A DNA stretch of 47,504 bases from JAMOBE01 sp039908285 (GCA_039908285.1 JAMOBE010000022.1:1-47504); one strand, 5' to 3'; counted from the first letter of the stretch, positions 14,625-22,680 are shown. Notes: generated from the sequence alone by a model not told the origin. Program-made: numbers and translations.

Positions 14625-17591
14625 TCAGTCTTCCTCGTCCTCAGCCTCGCAGGCGGCGCTGGTGCGCGGGGCCATGGCGGGTCTGGCGAGATTGAGGGCG
14701 AGGAGGCGGTTCATGGCGTCATCATCGGTGATGTCGGCAGGCCAGCCATAGGCGGCGGCGACGGCGGCATCCAGGTCACGGTGGGCGTTGACGAGCCACG
14801 CCGGTCGGTCGTTGTACAGGTTGGTCATCGTCCGCTTCTTCAAAATGGCGGCGGCGGCGTCATCGCGCGGTACGATGCGATCGGGAAAACCGGGCACCAC
14901 CTCCGGCACGATGGTCACCAACTCCGGCGGGTTGAGCCAGTGCCGCCGCAACGTGTCCAGCCGTTCGGCCGCCGCCGCGATGGCCTGGGCGCGAGGATCA
15001 TATGCAAACGATGTGGCTGGTCTGTCTGGTGTCAGGCCCTCGGGAAAGGGGAACGTTTCGAAGGTCGTGCGGGACGTGTAGCGGGGATCGTTGCCAACAC
15101 CAAGCCAGGAGCAAAGGCGGAGAGACCATCTCTCGTGATATCGGCTCTGCAATATTCCAAACGTAACATTATCAACCTTTGCAACGGCGACAACAGTGCT
15201 GTCTGGACATACAGACGCTGAAACAAATGAGAAAGATCTGTGCTTCGCAACTCTTGATGTCGCCAAATACCTAGTATTACATATTTCGTGTATTTCTCGC
15301 CACATTCCGGGGCGGAATTCGACGTGGCGCCACCAATTCAACCGGTATGAGTCTCTTCTGTTCCTGCTGCGAGTTGGCTTTACTTTTTCCTGTATGTAAG
15401 CGAACGGCGCCTCGTACAGAGCGGCGGCTGCCTCGTCCATGTCCCAGCCGAAATCGATGATCCACTTGTCCGCCGGACGGCGGGTGATGTCCATGCCGTT
15501 CATCCATGGCCGCAGGACGTCGGCATTGGTGCGACCGTTGGGGTTCGACGGCAGCAACAGCCATTGGCGGGCGAGGTCGCCTGGAATGTCGAAGGCGCCG
15601 CCCTTGGTGTCGCCCATGAAGGCGACCCCCGCATTCTCGGCCAGCCGCCTGGCCATCGTCAGGTTGGTGGATGTGCCGGTGAGATCGGCATTGATGTGGG
15701 TTACCGGCTGCCCATCAAGGCGCGGTGTCCGGCGGCGTGGCGACTCGAAGCAGATGAGGGAGACGCGCACCGCGGCTCCATCGACCACCCATGGTTCATC
15801 GTCCCAGGCCTCGACGATGCCGCCGTTTTTGGCAATGGGCTCCAGAACTCGCCGGCTGGCGCCGCCGCGAATGGAGTTGGTGGCGACCAGCCCGGCGGCG
15901 GCAAGCCGCCCGGTCTGGATGGCCTCCCACGCCTTGGCGAACCAGTAGGCCACCAGATCGGCCTCGGCCGGGACGCGCCCGCCATAGACGGCGAACAGGC
16001 GATTGACATAGTCGTCGCCCAGGGCCGATCGCAGGCGCTTGCCGCCGAGAAAGGGCGGATTTCCCACCACCACGTCGGCGGCTGGCCAATTGGCCTCGGT
16101 CTCGTTCGGACCCAGCAGGGCGTCGCGGCAGATGATGCCGTCGAGGCGGCCCAGAATCGGCGAGCGCCCAAGGCCGAAGTTGTTCCGGAGCTGCCATTGA
16201 ATCTCGCCGATCCAGATGGTGACGCGCGCGAGTTCGGCGGCATAGGGGTTGATCTCGATGCCCAGCACCGCCTCCGGCCCGACCCGCTGGTCGTCCAGTG
16301 GGAGGCTCAAGGCTTCGGCTTCCCGGATCACCTCGAGATCGAAATTCTTCAGATGCAGCAGCGACAGATACAGGAAGTTGCCGGAGCCGCACGCCGGATC
16401 GAGCACGCGGAAGCGTCCAAGTCGCTCGCGGAAGGCATGCCAGCGGGCTCGCGCGGTGTTCTCGGCCCTGGTCCTGGCCGCCGGGGATCCGGCCTTGTCG
16501 CGGGCGGCGCGATGGCGCAGAATCTCCTGCCTGGCCGCCTCCCATTCCTGGCGCAGGGGGGCGATCACCACTGGCTCGATGATCTTCAGGATGGTTGCCG
16601 GATCGGTGTAGTGGATGCCCACCCCCCTGTCGGACTCGCCGTTTCTTTTCGGGGCTCCCGGTGGTGACGCGGGGTCGAACAGGGACGCCATCAGCCGACG
16701 CTTTTCCGGGTCCAGACCCGCCTCGAAAAGGGTGCCGAAGATGGAGGGTTCGATGGCGCTCCAGTCCAGTCGGGCGGCCTCCACCAAATCCTTGATGTCC
16801 AGCCATCCGAGAGACAGCACGTCGTCATCGTCGAACAGGCCGCCATTGAACCAGGGAACGCTGATGGTGCCGAACAGTCCCCCCTTGTCCTTCATGGCGC
16901 CGAACAGCATGCGCAGCATGGGCTCGAACTTGTCCGGCGCCTTGAAGGACTCTTCCAGGATGTCGGCGAACAGGCGCCCGGGCAGAACGTCGATATCCTC
17001 GACAAACAGGCAGAACACCAGGCGGTTCAGGAAATGGGCGACCCGGTGGCCCTCGAATCCGCGGTCCCGCAGCTTGGCGGCGATGGCCCCGAATCGTCTG
17101 GCCGCTTCTCGCGTCACGGCTTCCCGGGTGATTTCGGGGCGCAGTCTTTCGGGGTCCGTGAAGCACCAGCGCAGGAGTTGCCGTTTGTCCGGCCCCATCA
17201 GGTCGGATCTGGAAATGATGTGCTGAACGGATATGGCATTCGTGAAGTTGGTGTGGATACGGATTTCCTCCATATCCGAGACGATCAACAGGGGCGGATT
17301 CTCCAGCGCATCCGCGTATTCCTTGAGCTGGGCATAGGCGGCCACCAGATTCTTGCGCGGTCCCTTGTATTCCCAGGCAAAACAATTCCGGCGCCAGACA
17401 TCGGCCCGCCCCAGGCGGCCGTCGAGCTTCAGCACGCTCTTTTCGAACGTGTAGAACTCCCCGTGCGGATCCTCATCCTGAGGCTTGGGAACCCCCAGCA
17501 GGTCGCACAGGTCAAGGAAGTGTTCCTGTGACGCCGAGCGCTCGGTTCGCGTCGACCCTTTCCACTTGGCAAAGAATTTTTCAGGAGTCAT
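14625..17591 (-). CDS. MmeI-like single-chain restriction-modification enzyme (type IIL/IIG)
   Basis: The 988-residue protein resembles MmeI. The N-terminal nuclease motif D64-x9-E74-Y-K76 (in GRADVWRR...WEYKGPRK) is intact, so cleavage is likely retained. A helical spacer follows, then a methyltransferase domain with GIHYTDP (about 325), motif I DPACGSGNF (398-406) and motif IV NPPF (511-514), which indicates N6-adenine methylation. The region after about 640 is the target recognition domain, ending in the FPFPEGLTPDR segment. One polypeptide would thus recognise, methylate one strand and cut at a distance. Part of the recognition domain (about 15100-15420) is noticeably AT-richer than the rest. 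There is no Shine-Dalgarno sequence before the ATG, and a perfect 16-bp palindrome lies just upstream. The family N-terminus (FFAKWKGSTRTERSASQEHF) supports this start. Confidence 0.88.
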   Translation of the reverse strand: MTPEKFFAKWKGSTRTERSASQEHFLDLCDLLGVPKPQDEDPHGEFYTFEKSVLKLDGRLGRADVWRRNCFAWEYKGPRKNLVAAYAQLKEYADALENPPLLIVSDMEEIRIHTNFTNAISVQHIISRSDLMGPDKRQLLRWCFTDPERLRPEITREAVTREAARRFGAIAAKLRDRGFEGHRVAHFLNRLVFCLFVEDIDVLPGRLFADILEESFKAPDKFEPMLRMLFGAMKDKGGLFGTISVPWFNGGLFDDDDVLSLGWLDIKDLVEAARLDWSAIEPSIFGTLFEAGLDPEKRRLMASLFDPASPPGAPKRNGESDRGVGIHYTDPATILKIIEPVVIAPLRQEWEAARQEILRHRAARDKAGSPAARTRAENTARARWHAFRERLGRFRVLDPACGSGNFLYLSLLHLKNFDLEVIREAEALSLPLDDQRVGPEAVLGIEINPYAAELARVTIWIGEIQWQLRNNFGLGRSPILGRLDGIICRDALLGPNETEANWPAADVVVGNPPFLGGKRLRSALGDDYVNRLFAVYGGRVPAEADLVAYWFAKAWEAIQTGRLAAAGLVATNSIRGGASRRVLEPIAKNGGIVEAWDDEPWVVDGAAVRVSLICFESPRRRTPRLDGQPVTHINADLTGTSTNLTMARRLAENAGVAFMGDTKGGAFDIPGDLARQWLLLPSNPNGRTNADVLRPWMNGMDITRRPADKWIIDFGWDMDEAAAALYEAPFAYIQEKVKPTRSRNRRDSYRLNWWRHVEFRPGMWREIHEICNTRYLATSRVAKHRSFSFVSASVCPDSTVVAVAKVDNVTFGILQSRYHERWSLRLCSWLGVGNDPRYTSRTTFETFPFPEGLTPDRPATSFAYDPRAQAIAAAAERLDTLRRHWLNPPELVTIVPEVVPGFPDRIVPRDDAAAAILKKRTMTNLYNDRPAWLVNAHRDLDAAVAAAYGWPADITDDDAMNRLLALNLARPAMAPRTSAACEAEDEED

Positions 17592-17602
17592 CGGGGTGCC
17601 GG

Positions 17603-17618
17603 GCTCACGATCGTGAGC
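17603..17618. promoter_or_regulatory. Perfect 16-bp palindrome upstream of the MmeI-like gene
   Basis: GCTCACGATCGTGAGC lies 12-27 bp before the start codon, in the predicted 5' leader of a gene with no ribosome site. It could be an operator or an RNA hairpin limiting translation. Its core TCACGATCGTG recurs at 2668-2678 in the leader of the DUF2934 gene. Confidence 0.55.
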
Positions 17619-17702
17619 GGTTCTTCTATCATTTTTTTCGCGCGTTGACAGGGCCTTCGTCCGGCGGATACCGGCGATCCGGGGGATTCCCCGTGGCGGT
17701 GC

Positions 17703-18002
17703 TCAGTGCGGGAAGAATGCCTTCAGCACGAGGGAAAGGACGCCCGCGAGCAGGATGCCCATCATCCACTTCAGCAGATTGATTTCGCCCTGTAGTTTGG
17801 CGAATTCGGCCTGCACGCGGGAGAAACCAAGGCCCATCTCATTCCGGACGTCCTTGATGTCCGCCGCGGTCGCGAGGCCCTGAAGATCGGCCTCGCGGGC
17901 CTCCCGCAGCACGTCCGTGACGGTTTCCGCCTGGGGCTCGGTGAAGCCGGCCTCCTTCAGGCGCTTGATGATCTTGAACGTGTCGATGGCGAGCGTGACC
18001 AT
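17703..18002 (-). CDS. DUF1640-like coiled-coil membrane protein
   Basis: The 99-residue protein starts MVTLAIDTFKIIKRLKEAGF and continues TEPQAETVTDVLREA, matching the bacterial DUF1640/CCDC90-like layout. That layout is an N-terminal amphipathic head, a long coiled coil (about 35-75) and one C-terminal membrane helix (about 76-97, LLKWMMGILLAGVLSLVL). It probably sits in the inner membrane with the coil in the cytoplasm. The function of the bacterial family is unknown. Only a GGGG run lies near the ATG. It lies upstream of the MmeI-like gene on the same strand, 111 bp away, so partial co-transcription is possible. A small GGGGAATCCCC hairpin follows the stop. Confidence 0.75.
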   Translation of the reverse strand: MVTLAIDTFKIIKRLKEAGFTEPQAETVTDVLREAREADLQGLATAADIKDVRNEMGLGFSRVQAEFAKLQGEINLLKWMMGILLAGVLSLVLKAFFPH

Positions 18003-18485
18003 GTCCCCAACATGAGACTCTGGATGCTGGGAGTCAACGGGCGTGGCACGGCAATCGGGTGGAGGAAGGCCGGGGCCGGGGCATGGCGTGGTGGGGCGAT
18101 ATTATTCTCGTGGCTGCATACGATGGTATGCGGCCGGGTGCTTTTCCGGTTGTCATTTCGGGGTGGATACCGGATGTGGAAAACGCTACGATGTCCCTCG
18201 CGTCCCGCCCATGTTGCGGGCGAAAGCGGGACGGAAAGGTGTTGACAGCACCGATCCGCCCCTAACCACAACCGCCCCTGCTTAAGGATCTCGGTCATGG
18301 CTACCAGCGACTATATCCGAAGGTTCGGCATTTCCACAGCGTCACCGCACTCGCGCGGCGACAAAGGGATTGGCGCGGCCGGAGGCTGAAGGACGGGCGC
18401 CGGCGGGTCGGGTTTTTCGGCTCGTTTTCAAGGCCCGGCCCGCTGTTCTCGCGCCCGTCCGGCCTCCGGCCGGCAAACGCCGGTC
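18003..18485. other. 483-bp stretch without a convincing gene
   Basis: No reading frame here has a convincing family signature. A 30-codon frame at 18297-18389 (plus) starts MATSDYIRRFGIST and has AAGGA eight bases before its ATG, so it may be a short peptide, but nothing else supports it. TTGACA is present at 18242-18247 without a good -10 box. A CCGGCC-TCC-GGCCGG hairpin at 18461-18475 precedes the nuclease gene. Confidence 0.4.
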
Positions 18486-18917
18486 ATGCAAAGAACACAC
18501 CCGGCCGTCCTGGTGGCGGCCTTTCTGCTCGCGACTCCGGCGTCCGCGGAGGAGCTGGCGGGACCCTATTCGGCCGACATCGTGCGCGTCATCGACGGCG
18601 ACACCGTCGAGGCCCGCATTCGCGTTTTCCTCGGCCTGGATCTGACCATCCTGGTTCGCCTCACCGGCGTCGACGCCCCCGAACTTCACGGCAAATGTCC
18701 CGGCGAGCCGGACGCCGCCCGTGCCGCCCGCGATTACCTGGCGTCCCTCATCGGCTCCGGTCCGGTGTTTCTCTCCGCCATCCGCCGGGACAAATACGGC
18801 GGTCGCGTCCTGGCCACCCTCCACCTGCCCTCCGGCGAGAACGCGGCGGAGTCCCTCCTCGCCGCCGGTCACGCCCACCCCGCGACGCGCGGCCGCGTCC
18901 CCAGGTGCCCTCGATGA
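18486..18917 (+). CDS. Secreted thermonuclease-like (SNase) protein
   Basis: The 143-residue protein has a signal peptide (about 1-21, cut near ASAEE). A staphylococcal-nuclease-like domain follows: VRVIDGDTVEARI, VRLTGVDAPEL and DKYGGRVLA. The metal-binding Asp in DGDT and the catalytic Arg/Glu/Arg set (R in VRLTG, E in APEL, R in GGRVLA) are all present. It should therefore be an active Ca-dependent phosphodiesterase outside the cytoplasm. The C-terminus (AAGHAHP then RVPRCPR) departs from the GGxRxPWC ending common in this subgroup. A paired family B repeat begins 13 bp after the stop, so the tail may have drifted. No clear Shine-Dalgarno precedes the ATG. Confidence 0.82.
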   Translation: MQRTHPAVLVAAFLLATPASAEELAGPYSADIVRVIDGDTVEARIRVFLGLDLTILVRLTGVDAPELHGKCPGEPDAARAARDYLASLIGSGPVFLSAIRRDKYGGRVLATLHLPSGENAAESLLAAGHAHPATRGRVPRCPR

Positions 18918-18930
18918 GCAAGTATCAATA

Positions 18931-19089
18931 GCCCTCTCCCCCCCCTTCAGGGGGGAGAGGGTTGGGTGAGGGGGTGCCGAAGTTCCCAATATGGTGCCGC
19001 TTGCCCCACCCCCTCACCCCGGCCCTCTCCCCCTCGAGGGGGAGAGGGAGTGAAGATGGCGGCTTTCACTCCTTCACCCGATTGCCCTG
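18931..19089. repeat. Paired family B repeat (two inverted hairpins plus conserved tail)
   Basis: The left arm (18931-18976) is CCCTCTCCCCC...GGGGGAGAGGG followed by TTGGGTGAGGGGGTG. The right arm (19004-19049) is its inverse. After the right arm, 19044-19089 matches the reverse complement of 45797-45840 over about 42 bases with few differences, ending TTCACCCGATTGCCCTG in both. Positions 19014-19048 are identical to 1-35. The unit lies between the nuclease gene and the membrane protein gene. Confidence 0.85.
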
Positions 19090-19185
19090 CAACGGACGTA
19101 GCGGAGGCTTGCGTCGACGTCGAATTCGACGAATAGTCCGGTCGCGCCTGGCGTGGGCGCTGACCGTTGACTGGGGCGGGGCGGA

Positions 19186-20307
19186 GTGGCTGTCGAATAC
19201 GCAAGACCATCGCCGATGGGCGCCCGGCTGCCGTGGGCGGTGGTGGTCGTCGTGGCGGTCCTGGCGGCGTGGGGGCTGGCGCTCCCGCCGGCCGCTCGGG
19301 CGGCGGGGGGTGAGGCCGCTGACTCCGCCGCCTCCGCTGACACGGCGGCCATCGCCTGGGCCGAGGTTGACCGCGAGGTGCTGACCGCCGTGACGACCGC
19401 ACGGCAAAGGGCGCTGGGCCGGGCTCAGGGGCGTTTCAATCAGATGATGACGGCCATCTCCGGGCGGGTGGAGCACAACTTCATTCCCTGGTATGCCTCC
19501 TTCGGGCGGCGCAAGATCGAGGAGTTGCAGGCATACAATCACTTCGCCACCGACAAGGTGCGGCAGTTCCTGACCGGCGAAGCGCGGGACAGCGGCACCC
19601 CGGCCCTCGTCGCGACCTTCGAGCACGAGTTCAGCCTGCGGGTCCTGAAGCCGACGGAAACCCGTGAGGCCATCCGCGTGCTGGCGCGGGATACCGTGGC
19701 CGACTACTCCGCCGCCCTGAACGAGGAACTGCACCGCATCCAGCGCCAGCACGGCATTTCCTTCGAGCAGTGGACCGCTCATCTGGCGACGCTGCCCCCC
19801 CCCACCTATGCGGGCGGGGATGGCCGGCCGGTCACCATTCCCTTCGGCGTTCTGGCGGAGCCGGGGCCGCTGTGGGGGGAACTGGCGTCCATCATCGAGC
19901 ACCGTCTGGTGGACCGGTTCGAGCGCCTGCCGACCATCGCCGACCAGACCAGGCTCGTCACCCCCGACGGCGTGAGTATCTTCGCCGTTGGTCAGAACGT
20001 GATGGTCTATTTCAGCACCTACGTCATCTACTGGATTCTGTTGCTGATCCTGATCCAGTCGGGGGTGATACCGGTCAGCCTGTTCGGCGCCCTCATCGGC
20101 TGGATCGTCTGGGAGATCTTCGCCTGGGGAAGCTGGATCGGCTACGAGGCCCTGGGGTTCGAGGAAACCCGAGCCGCCCTGACCACCACCATCCAGGCCC
20201 ACGCGGACACCTTCTTCACCCACGCCCGCGGCTTCATCGGCGACTTCGGCGATGCCGGCCCGTTCAGGGGTCTCCACCAGATCGAACGGAGCCTGGCGCA
20301 TCCTTAA
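19186..20307 (+). CDS. Envelope protein of unknown function, signal peptide and C-terminal membrane region
   Basis: The 373-residue protein starts at a GTG with GGGCGGA before it. It has a signal sequence (about 15-38, ending ARAAGG), a long helical ectodomain with the aromatic motif FIPWYASFGRRKIEEL, and two hydrophobic segments near 285-330 (YFSTYVIYWILLLILIQ and SLFGALIGWIVWEIFAWG). A final helix follows. I recognise no family. It has the same plan as the convergent neighbour (20264-21319), namely export signal, helical domain with tryptophans, then a hydrophobic end. The two genes overlap tail to tail by 44 bp. Its place beside the peptide-export genes suggests a shared envelope role, but it is on the opposite strand. 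Confidence 0.65.
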   Translation: MAVEYARPSPMGARLPWAVVVVVAVLAAWGLALPPAARAAGGEAADSAASADTAAIAWAEVDREVLTAVTTARQRALGRAQGRFNQMMTAISGRVEHNFIPWYASFGRRKIEELQAYNHFATDKVRQFLTGEARDSGTPALVATFEHEFSLRVLKPTETREAIRVLARDTVADYSAALNEELHRIQRQHGISFEQWTAHLATLPPPTYAGGDGRPVTIPFGVLAEPGPLWGELASIIEHRLVDRFERLPTIADQTRLVTPDGVSIFAVGQNVMVYFSTYVIYWILLLILIQSGVIPVSLFGALIGWIVWEIFAWGSWIGYEALGFEETRAALTTTIQAHADTFFTHARGFIGDFGDAGPFRGLHQIERSLAHP

Positions 20308-21319
20308 GGGGCTCGGCCTGCAGGGACGCCATCGCCCGGCGGCGCTGGCCGTCGATATAGGCGTCCATCTCGCCCAGCCACTCGGCGCGCAGGGTGTTTC
20401 GCCAGGCGTCCAGGGCCTGACGGACGTCGCTTTCCCACTGGTCCTGGCTGGTCAGGGCATCGGCGCGGCTGATCAGGTAATCGACGCTCAGGGTCCCGGC
20501 GATGCCCATCGCCAGCCCAGTCACACCACCGATGGCCAGGATGTCGGCAGCCCCTCCCGGCAGCCGGAGGATGGCCCGGGACACCAGGGGACGACCAGCC
20601 CGCAGCCGCAAGGCGCCCACCAGGGCCTCATCCGGGACCGCGGTGGTCGGAAGCGGGGTGGCGTCGACGCCGGGCGCGGGGGCAGGGGCAGGGGTGGGGA
20701 CGGTCTCCTCGGCCGTGGTCGAGAGGGTCTTCGCCGTGGCCTGCCCCATGACGAATGCCGCACCGGCCTGTTCATGGCCGGCGAACACCGCATCGACCGT
20801 CGCCCGGGCCTGGGACACCCAGTGCCGCCGGGCCGTGTCGAGGCGCCAGGCGGTCTCGTCGCCGCGCAGAACAAGTTCGGCGAACTTTTCCCGCACGATG
20901 GTGGCCGTCTCGCCGCGCCAGACGTCCAGGGGATTTTCGTCCGGACTGGTCAGGGCGCCGGCCACGCCCCGCCGCAGCAGCGCATAGGCGGTGCGCCAGC
21001 GGAACGCCCACGCCGCCATGGCCGGAGCCCGCTCGTTCAACTCGGCGAATATGGGGGCCAGTTCGGCGTCCAGACTCTCGCCGACATGGGAGCGCAGGAG
21101 ATCGCCGTCATGGTCCACCAGCCGCCGTCGAAGGTCCATGAACGGGCCGACCGCCCGCGAGGGAACGATGGCCTGCGCCGTGGCCCCGGCTCCGAACCAG
21201 TCCACCACATGCTCGGTGCCTGCCGCCGGCTCGTCCCGATCCCCAGTCCAGCCCCCACCGGCGGGAACGGCGATTGCCGCGGCCAGGACCAGCAGTGGAA
21301 TCAGTCTGCTGGGGCTCAG
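20264..21319 (-). CDS. Envelope protein of unknown function, last gene of the export-locus strand
   Basis: About 351 residues. No ATG, GTG or TTG stands near the obvious signal sequence (SRLIPLLVLAAAIAVPAGGG). The best start is a CTG at 21319, five bases after GAGGAAG and overlapping the preceding gene's TGA as CTGA. The frame stays open upstream, but only as a shadow of that gene. The mature protein is helical, with AWAFRWRTAYALLRRG near residue 90, a Pro/Ala/Thr linker (PTPAPAPAPG) and a hydrophobic glycine-rich segment (AADILAIGGVTGLAMGIAGTL). A charged helical end follows. No family is recognised. The overlap with 21316-21951 implies translational coupling. Confidence 0.6.
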   Translation of the reverse strand: MSPSRLIPLLVLAAAIAVPAGGGWTGDRDEPAAGTEHVVDWFGAGATAQAIVPSRAVGPFMDLRRRLVDHDGDLLRSHVGESLDAELAPIFAELNERAPAMAAWAFRWRTAYALLRRGVAGALTSPDENPLDVWRGETATIVREKFAELVLRGDETAWRLDTARRHWVSQARATVDAVFAGHEQAGAAFVMGQATAKTLSTTAEETVPTPAPAPAPGVDATPLPTTAVPDEALVGALRLRAGRPLVSRAILRLPGGAADILAIGGVTGLAMGIAGTLSVDYLISRADALTSQDQWESDVRQALDAWRNTLRAEWLGEMDAYIDGQRRRAMASLQAEPLKDAPGSVRSGGDP

Positions 21320-21951
21320 TGCAGCTTCCTCTTGACCGACTCGAGCATGCGGTAGAGGGCGTCGTGGTCCTCGCTGAGGACGTTCACGGAGGGGCTCAGC
21401 ACGAACCTGGCCTTGGGCAGCGGCAGGAGGTCCACCTCCAGCTTCTCGATCTTGAAGTTGCCCATCTCCGACGCCTCGAGCAGCACGTTGAGGATCGAGC
21501 GCTGCATGCGGGCGACCACGCTGCCGTCCTTGCGGGCATGGAGATCCATCTGCCGCTCCAGCCACTCCCGGTCCGACTCGGACAGTTCCCGCACCAGCTT
21601 GAAGGTCGCGGACAGGCCGGGAATGATGCCGACCGAGGTCTCCACCTCTTTAAGCTTGTAACCGGCATCCTCGAGCAGTTTCCAGAACTCCGAACTCTCC
21701 CTGCCGGTCAGGCTGCGGGCGAAATCCCCCGGAGTCGGCGGCACCAGGGCCGAGCCGATGGCCCCCATCACGCCCTTGGCGCTTTCCCACAGGGAGGGGC
21801 TTTCGGCCTCGGTTTCCAGGACGATGGTAGGCCCGTTCCCCCGGAGCGGCGCCTCGGCCGCCGGGGCGGCCGCACCAGGCCTCCCCACCAGGCATCCGAC
21901 CAGCAGCATAAGCACCGTCACCGTGGCGCGAGTCGAGGGCCGTGTGGTCAT
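21316..21951 (-). CDS. Exported protein of an uncharacterised family, paralogue of 43548-44594
   Basis: The 211-residue protein has a signal peptide (about 1-29). The conserved core contains AGYKLKE, VGIIP and LVRELSE (about 95-125), and later LLPLPKARFVLSP. The same blocks occur in the same order in the protein at 43548-44594 (AGYKLKE, VGIIP, LVRELSE, ILPLPKVAFSVTP). These are therefore paralogues of one family, which I cannot name. This member ends after the shared C-terminal helix (RMLESVKRKLH), while the other continues into three membrane segments. It lies 12 bp downstream of the cyclic-nucleotide-domain gene in the export operon, which places it in the periplasm with the transporter. 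It overlaps the next gene by 4 bp. Confidence 0.75.
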   Translation of the reverse strand: MTTRPSTRATVTVLMLLVGCLVGRPGAAAPAAEAPLRGNGPTIVLETEAESPSLWESAKGVMGAIGSALVPPTPGDFARSLTGRESSEFWKLLEDAGYKLKEVETSVGIIPGLSATFKLVRELSESDREWLERQMDLHARKDGSVVARMQRSILNVLLEASEMGNFKIEKLEVDLLPLPKARFVLSPSVNVLSEDHDALYRMLESVKRKLH

Positions 21952-21963
21952 GCTCTCCTCCGT

Positions 21964-22503
21964 TCACCCCGACGACATCAGCTTCTTCAGCATGCGGTCG
22001 AAACGGGCGCCTGCCAAGTGGATGTTGTCGAGCACGTTCATGTCCAGCTCGCCGTCCAGCTCGGTGTCCTCGTCCAGCCCCTTGTCGTCGTGGTAGCCGA
22101 GCCGCTGGACGGTGCCGCGCAGGCGGTCCGACAGGAAGGTGGCGATGGCCCGGTAGAAGCGGGACGAGAACCCGACGTCGTCCTCGAGCTTCTCGAAGAT
22201 GGCGTGGCGCGACAGGTCAAGGACGAAGCAGTCCTCCACCGCCCGCACCGACGCCGACGGCGGCCGCGAGTCCACCAGGGACATCTCGCCGATGATTTCG
22301 CCGCTGGCAAGCTTGGCCACGTCGCCGATCCCCGTCAGCGACACCGCCATTTCTCCCTCCAGCAGGATGTACATGCTGTCGATGGCCTTGCCCTGCTGGA
22401 TCAGGGTCTCGCCGGCCTTCACCTTGCGCCGTCGCCCGGCCTTGGCGAACCAATCGACGTCGTCGTCGTTCAACTGTCCCATGATATAAAGAACTTTGCG
22501 CAT
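21964..22503 (-). CDS. Cyclic-nucleotide-binding-domain protein of NHLP-type export loci
   Basis: The 179-residue protein has one cNMP-binding domain (about 8-125) and no DNA-binding domain, so it is not a CRP-type regulator. Such stand-alone proteins are known companions of NHLP bacteriocin-type transporters (the family called bacteriocin-type transport-associated). The phosphate-binding cassette reads GEIIGEMSLVDSRPPSASV. The usual ProArg before xAxV is ProPro, so the phosphate-contacting arginine is missing or shifted two places, and cAMP binding is doubtful. The C-terminal third is acidic and helical (DEDTELDGELDMNVLDNIH). A GGGGAGGA site lies six bases before the ATG. It follows the second ABC transporter gene after 177 bp. 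Confidence 0.8.
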   Translation of the reverse strand: MRKVLYIMGQLNDDDVDWFAKAGRRRKVKAGETLIQQGKAIDSMYILLEGEMAVSLTGIGDVAKLASGEIIGEMSLVDSRPPSASVRAVEDCFVLDLSRHAIFEKLEDDVGFSSRFYRAIATFLSDRLRGTVQRLGYHDDKGLDEDTELDGELDMNVLDNIHLAGARFDRMLKKLMSSG

Positions 22504-22547
22504 GGAGGTCCTCCCCTTCCCAGTCCGGTTATACCGCCCCGCCTTGA

Positions 22548-22566
22548 GAGTGACCTGCGGTCACTC
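22548..22566. promoter_or_regulatory. Perfect inverted repeat GAGTGACC-TGC-GGTCACTC
   Basis: It has 8-bp arms and a 3-nt loop, 45 bp before the cyclic-nucleotide-domain gene and inside the only sizeable gap of the export operon. It could be an operator for an internal promoter or an RNA processing or stabilising hairpin between the transporter and downstream genes. Confidence 0.5.
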
Positions 22567-22631
22567 CCGGCGAAGGCGGTTCGCTCAGGCGCGTCGTGCC
22601 AGAGGCACGCCAACGGCGTGACGCGGGCTTG

Positions 22632-22679
22632 ACCGGCGAGCGGCGGTGGCCGAATGGGTCATTCATCATGCTCGCCGGT
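22632..22679 (-). terminator. Hairpin directly after the second export ABC transporter
   Basis: ACCGGCGAGC (22632-22641) pairs perfectly with GCTCGCCGGT (22670-22679) across a 28-nt loop, one base after the transporter stop codon. There is no T-run, so an intrinsic terminator is doubtful. It may instead reduce expression of the downstream genes or protect the upstream message. Confidence 0.35.
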
Positions 22680-22680
22680 T

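Noticed and set aside
14625..17591. Assignment of the large methyltransferase as BREX PglX
   Set aside because: The N-terminal D-x9-E-x-K nuclease motif and overall layout fit MmeI-type enzymes, and no other BREX genes are nearby.
18059..18265. A 68-codon frame in the gap before the nuclease gene
   Set aside because: No ribosome site, no recognisable sequence, and overlapping frames in all phases look alike; treated as chance.
21964..22503. CRP/FNR-type transcription factor
   Set aside because: The cyclic-nucleotide domain is not followed by a helix-turn-helix; the C-terminus is acidic.
22504..22680. A precursor peptide gene in the gap of the export operon
   Set aside because: No frame on either strand has a ribosome site followed by a leader ending in GG or GA with a core peptide; the gap holds only two inverted repeats.
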